Shown here: one piece after another, positions 61,210 through 64,000 of the stretch
Layout of the letters: every line of letters starts with the position of its first letter
Position numbering within the stretch: position 1 is the stretch's first letter
NCBI RefSeq assembly: GCF_031755915.1
Contig: NC_083380.1
Span: 32,460,501 to 32,524,500 of the forward strand
DNA: 64,000 bases
DNA from: Ziziphus jujuba
Lineage: Eukaryota > Streptophyta > Magnoliopsida > Rosales > Rhamnaceae
Direction of reading: 5' to 3'
Translations under genes and position numbers: made by a program
Notes under the pieces: generated by a model
Told to the model about the DNA's origin: nothing
What the model saw: the letters and a program-made list of their open reading frames with translations, nothing else
Database searches by the model: none

Positions 61210-62334
61210 AGAACGATTATCAGCTTTGCTATAAAATCTGAAGAGTTTTGTGAAACAGTGCTAACTTTTGCCCACCAATCAAAATACACCACTTATTATA
61301 AAAAAAATCAAAAAAGAAAAAAGAAAAAAATAAATCAAGGGTTAAATTGTATTTTCGTGCTTCCTATGTTGTGAAAAAAAAAAGGCCCCCCAATTTTTAT
61401 GTGGATATTTATTTTGGATTTTTTTTTTTTTTTGGTAATAGGATATTTATTTCGGATTTGATTTTAATGTGGATATTTATTTTTTTTTATTTGAAACTAC
61501 AAATTTTTAATTTTGATATTTTGGTCTAATTTTAATTTGAATATTGATCAAAATATAAAAAATTTAACAAAAATGGATGGTCATTATAAAATTTGGAGCA
61601 ACATAATGTATCTAAAATATAAGAAAGTTCTTTAATATACATATAGAGATATATACACGCACAAACATTTACAAGCAAGTTATACAAATATTTAAGAATT
61701 ATATAAGGAAAAAAAAAAAAGAACTCTATGTATTTATTTTCTATTCCTACCGAATTAACTTTTAAATTGTTCTTTCCTCGTACAAACTTTTGAGAAAACT
61801 ATCAGAAGCTTTTCTGTTGTTATGGATTAATTATTGGGTTTTGTTTTAGAAATAAAATTATTAAGTGTTATTATTTATAACTATTAATAATAATTTGTTA
61901 ATTAATAATATTTAATTATATAATTATTTTTAATTTAAAAAATAAATTTATTTAAATAATCATTCAAATTAATTGATATGGTAGAATATTTTTATTTTTA
62001 TATATAAAAATATAAATTCATACAATATAATATAAAAAGATAGTGTGTATTTAGATAATTTATTAAAAAAAAAATTTGTCAAAATAAGATGTAACATACA
62101 CTCGCTTGGATCGCCACACGTTGATTGTGGGCTCTACAATCCCAACCCAAAATCTCAATCTCTCTTTTTATTTTTATTATTTTTATTCTCATCAATGGTC
62201 AGACTGTAACGAATAACTGTCTATCTTCCCAGTGAAATGTGAGTGCAAAAAATTAAAAAGCCTGATTTCTTTCTTCCTTGCACCTTTTTAAAGCTCTCAC
62301 AACGAAGGACAACAACAAGAAAGGGATTCAAACC
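61210..62334. promoter_or_regulatory. Divergent promoter region, FCF2-like and NAD kinase genes
   Basis: About 1.1 kb between the two leaders, AT-rich, with poly-T at 61420-61434 and poly-A at 61710-61721. The part from 62100 on is less AT-rich and probably the kinase core promoter and leader. No shared motif is firm enough to name. Confidence 0.4.
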
Positions 62335-63891
62335 ATGTCTCCCAGCAAGCTCAATTCTTCTGTAAATACTCCTTCTTTTCTCTCGCTATATATATATATA
62401 TATATATGTTATATATATGTATATATTTATTTATTGTTGAAGTTTGTGACATCTTTGATGATTTAGGGTTTGAATTTCTGTTTGTAAAGATTTTATTTTA
62501 TCTTATTTTTTTGTTGGTTACTGTTTTTGCGTGACTATGATCAGTGCCAAGTGAACTTAATTGGGATCAAGGAAAAACAAAAATGCTGTTGGAGTTGAAA
62601 GATTTATCTATTCTTTTATTGTTTTTTCAAGAATTCAAGATTATTATTAGAGTGGACTTTATTTATTTTTCTTTTTTGGTTTTGATTGATATATGGAGGC
62701 AGCTGGGATTTTTTTTGTTAGGTTGAATAAGCTGGTTTTGTTGGAAGAAATATGTGCCTGTGGACCAATTTGGAATGTCTGTGGTACTAGGAAAGACTCA
62801 TGCGGTTATGTTATGTATTGGTCTATGGTTGTACAAAATTTAGTCAATGGTAGTTGCTTGGAAACCTTAACCAATCATTTGCTCTTATGGATATGACGAC
62901 ACACTGCTAAAAAAATGATTGAAGCACTGTTTTTTGTCTGTATTTTTTTGGGACATTAGCTTTTTGATCCATATGTGCAGAGAAGTTTGTTGGACATGCC
63001 ACGGAAGATAATCCTAAAATATATAACATAAGCAAACTGAGAAATGTTGGTGGAAGTTTAAGTAGTTAACAACAAACACAGTGCAGTGCAACCGTTACTG
63101 TTCAACGTTATATCATTTCTAATCTTAAACGATGAACATCTATTAGATTTTTGTTTTTCTTTTAATAGTAAGATGCGAATTTAAGACCTGTTTAACCATT
63201 GTTGAAACTTTAACCACCCAATCTAAGGTTGAGTTGGTTTTGTGACATTGTTGGAATTTTATAAAGATATTAGTTGATTAACTAATGTGCCAACAAGCAA
63301 ACAAAGAAGGGGAAAAAAAATCTACAAACTCTGTCTACGTACTGCTTTTCAATTATCAATCGATATGCTATTTCTTCATTTACTTTCTATATAATTCTAG
63401 CTATTCTCTATTGTACAATGCATTTACCAAAAAGGACCGATACTTACCCTTGTTACAGTTCGATTACATTACTCAGTATGTAATCCTAAGATGCTTCCTG
63501 TGGGCAGGGTGAAGCTAGCGTTTCATGCTCACAATCAGAGAATGGTTTTCTCAGTTCACATTCTCTTCTAAATTTGGAGAAGCCAGTGCAGGAACTTATT
63601 CAAGAATCTCCTGTTCAGGGGTCTTATGACCACCTTATAGAGTTCTCAGAGGCTATGAGAAGTATGATCATGTTTTATCTTTTGAAGTTTATAGTATTAA
63701 ATGGCACTATTATCTGTCACATTGTCTAAGTGTAAAGTATGATGCTTATATGGTATACAACCAATCTGTAGCTGTTGCAAAGGCATTAAGATGTGCTGCC
63801 AAAGGAAAGGCTTTCGCTCAAGCTGAGGCTGCTGAATGGAAGCGTAAATATGAGCTGGAGAGGATGCAGAATTTGCAGTTGGAACATAAAG
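62335..63891 (+). CDS. NADK1: NAD kinase 1-like, exons 1-3 (3' end outside window)
   Basis: N-terminal part of a plant NAD(H) kinase of the NADK1 type, the cytosolic enzyme that makes NADP from NAD and ATP. Exons: 62335-62361, 63508-63661, 63772-63891, with GT-AG introns and matching phases. Exon 1 encodes MSPSKLNSS. Exon 2 is Ser-rich and ends LIEFSEAMR. Exon 3 encodes [20 protein letters not shown], then [20 protein letters not shown]. These match the NADK1-specific N-terminal region, which precedes the catalytic domain; the GGDGT and NE/D motifs lie beyond the right edge. The leading ATG follows a purine-rich leader. Assignment rests on remembered similarity to Arabidopsis NADK1. Confidence 0.85.
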
Positions 63892-64000
63892 GTTTTTGAA
63901 CAATTGAATACCATACATTTATTGATATGCTCTGTCTTTTATTATATTTGACAATAATCACTAACTATAAATGATATAAAACAAAGACTTTCTAGATTCT

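Noticed and set aside
1..64000. CRISPR arrays, operons, prophage or bacterial insertion
   Set aside because: Introns, plant gene families and repeat types show nuclear plant DNA; no regularly spaced repeats were found.
1..64000. tRNA, rRNA or organelle DNA insertions
   Set aside because: I saw no tRNA arm pattern, rRNA segment or chloroplast-like block when reading both strands, though a short tRNA could be missed without a search tool.

Overview
The window is plant nuclear DNA, most likely from a eudicot. Evidence: genes split by short AT-rich GT-AG introns, long AT-rich spacers full of (AT)n and poly-A/T tracts, small non-autonomous transposons, and plant-specific gene families (HD-Zip IV, plant cyclic nucleotide-gated channels, plant NAD kinase 1). 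I cannot name the species.

Layout: (1) 0-2 kb: first exon of mitochondrial succinyl-CoA ligase alpha, minus strand, rest beyond the left edge. (2) 2-7.9 kb: AT-rich spacer with a complete hAT-type element flanked by an exact 8-bp duplication, and a few unassigned exon-like segments. (3) 7.9-9.7 kb: a decayed eRF1-like gene that has lost NIKS and GGQ. (4) 10-18.2 kb: three diverged, broken copies of an unrecognised small cysteine-containing gene, two of them in a duplicated block. (5) 20.4-20.8 kb: a lysine-rich FAM32A-like protein. (6) 24.7-28.0 kb: a complete ten-exon HD-Zip IV gene of the HDG11 type (714 aa). (7) 28-40 kb: a gene desert with a 1.4-kb foldback element. (8) 40.4-57.4 kb: a tandem pair of CNGC19/20-type channel genes; the right copy is intact (12 exons, 775 aa), the left is a pseudogene. 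(9) 59.4-61.1 kb: five-exon FCF2-type rRNA-processing gene with a GC-AG intron, divergent from (10) the first three exons of NAD kinase 1, which runs off the right edge.

The genes do not form a pathway; this is ordinary plant gene order with unrelated housekeeping and regulatory genes. The most informative parts are the channel tandem pair, whose two copies act as empty and filled sites for two transposon insertions, the eRF1-like relic, the small-gene cluster and the long foldback. All exon boundaries were derived by hand from reading frame, splice consensus and remembered family sequences; no alignment or expression data were available.
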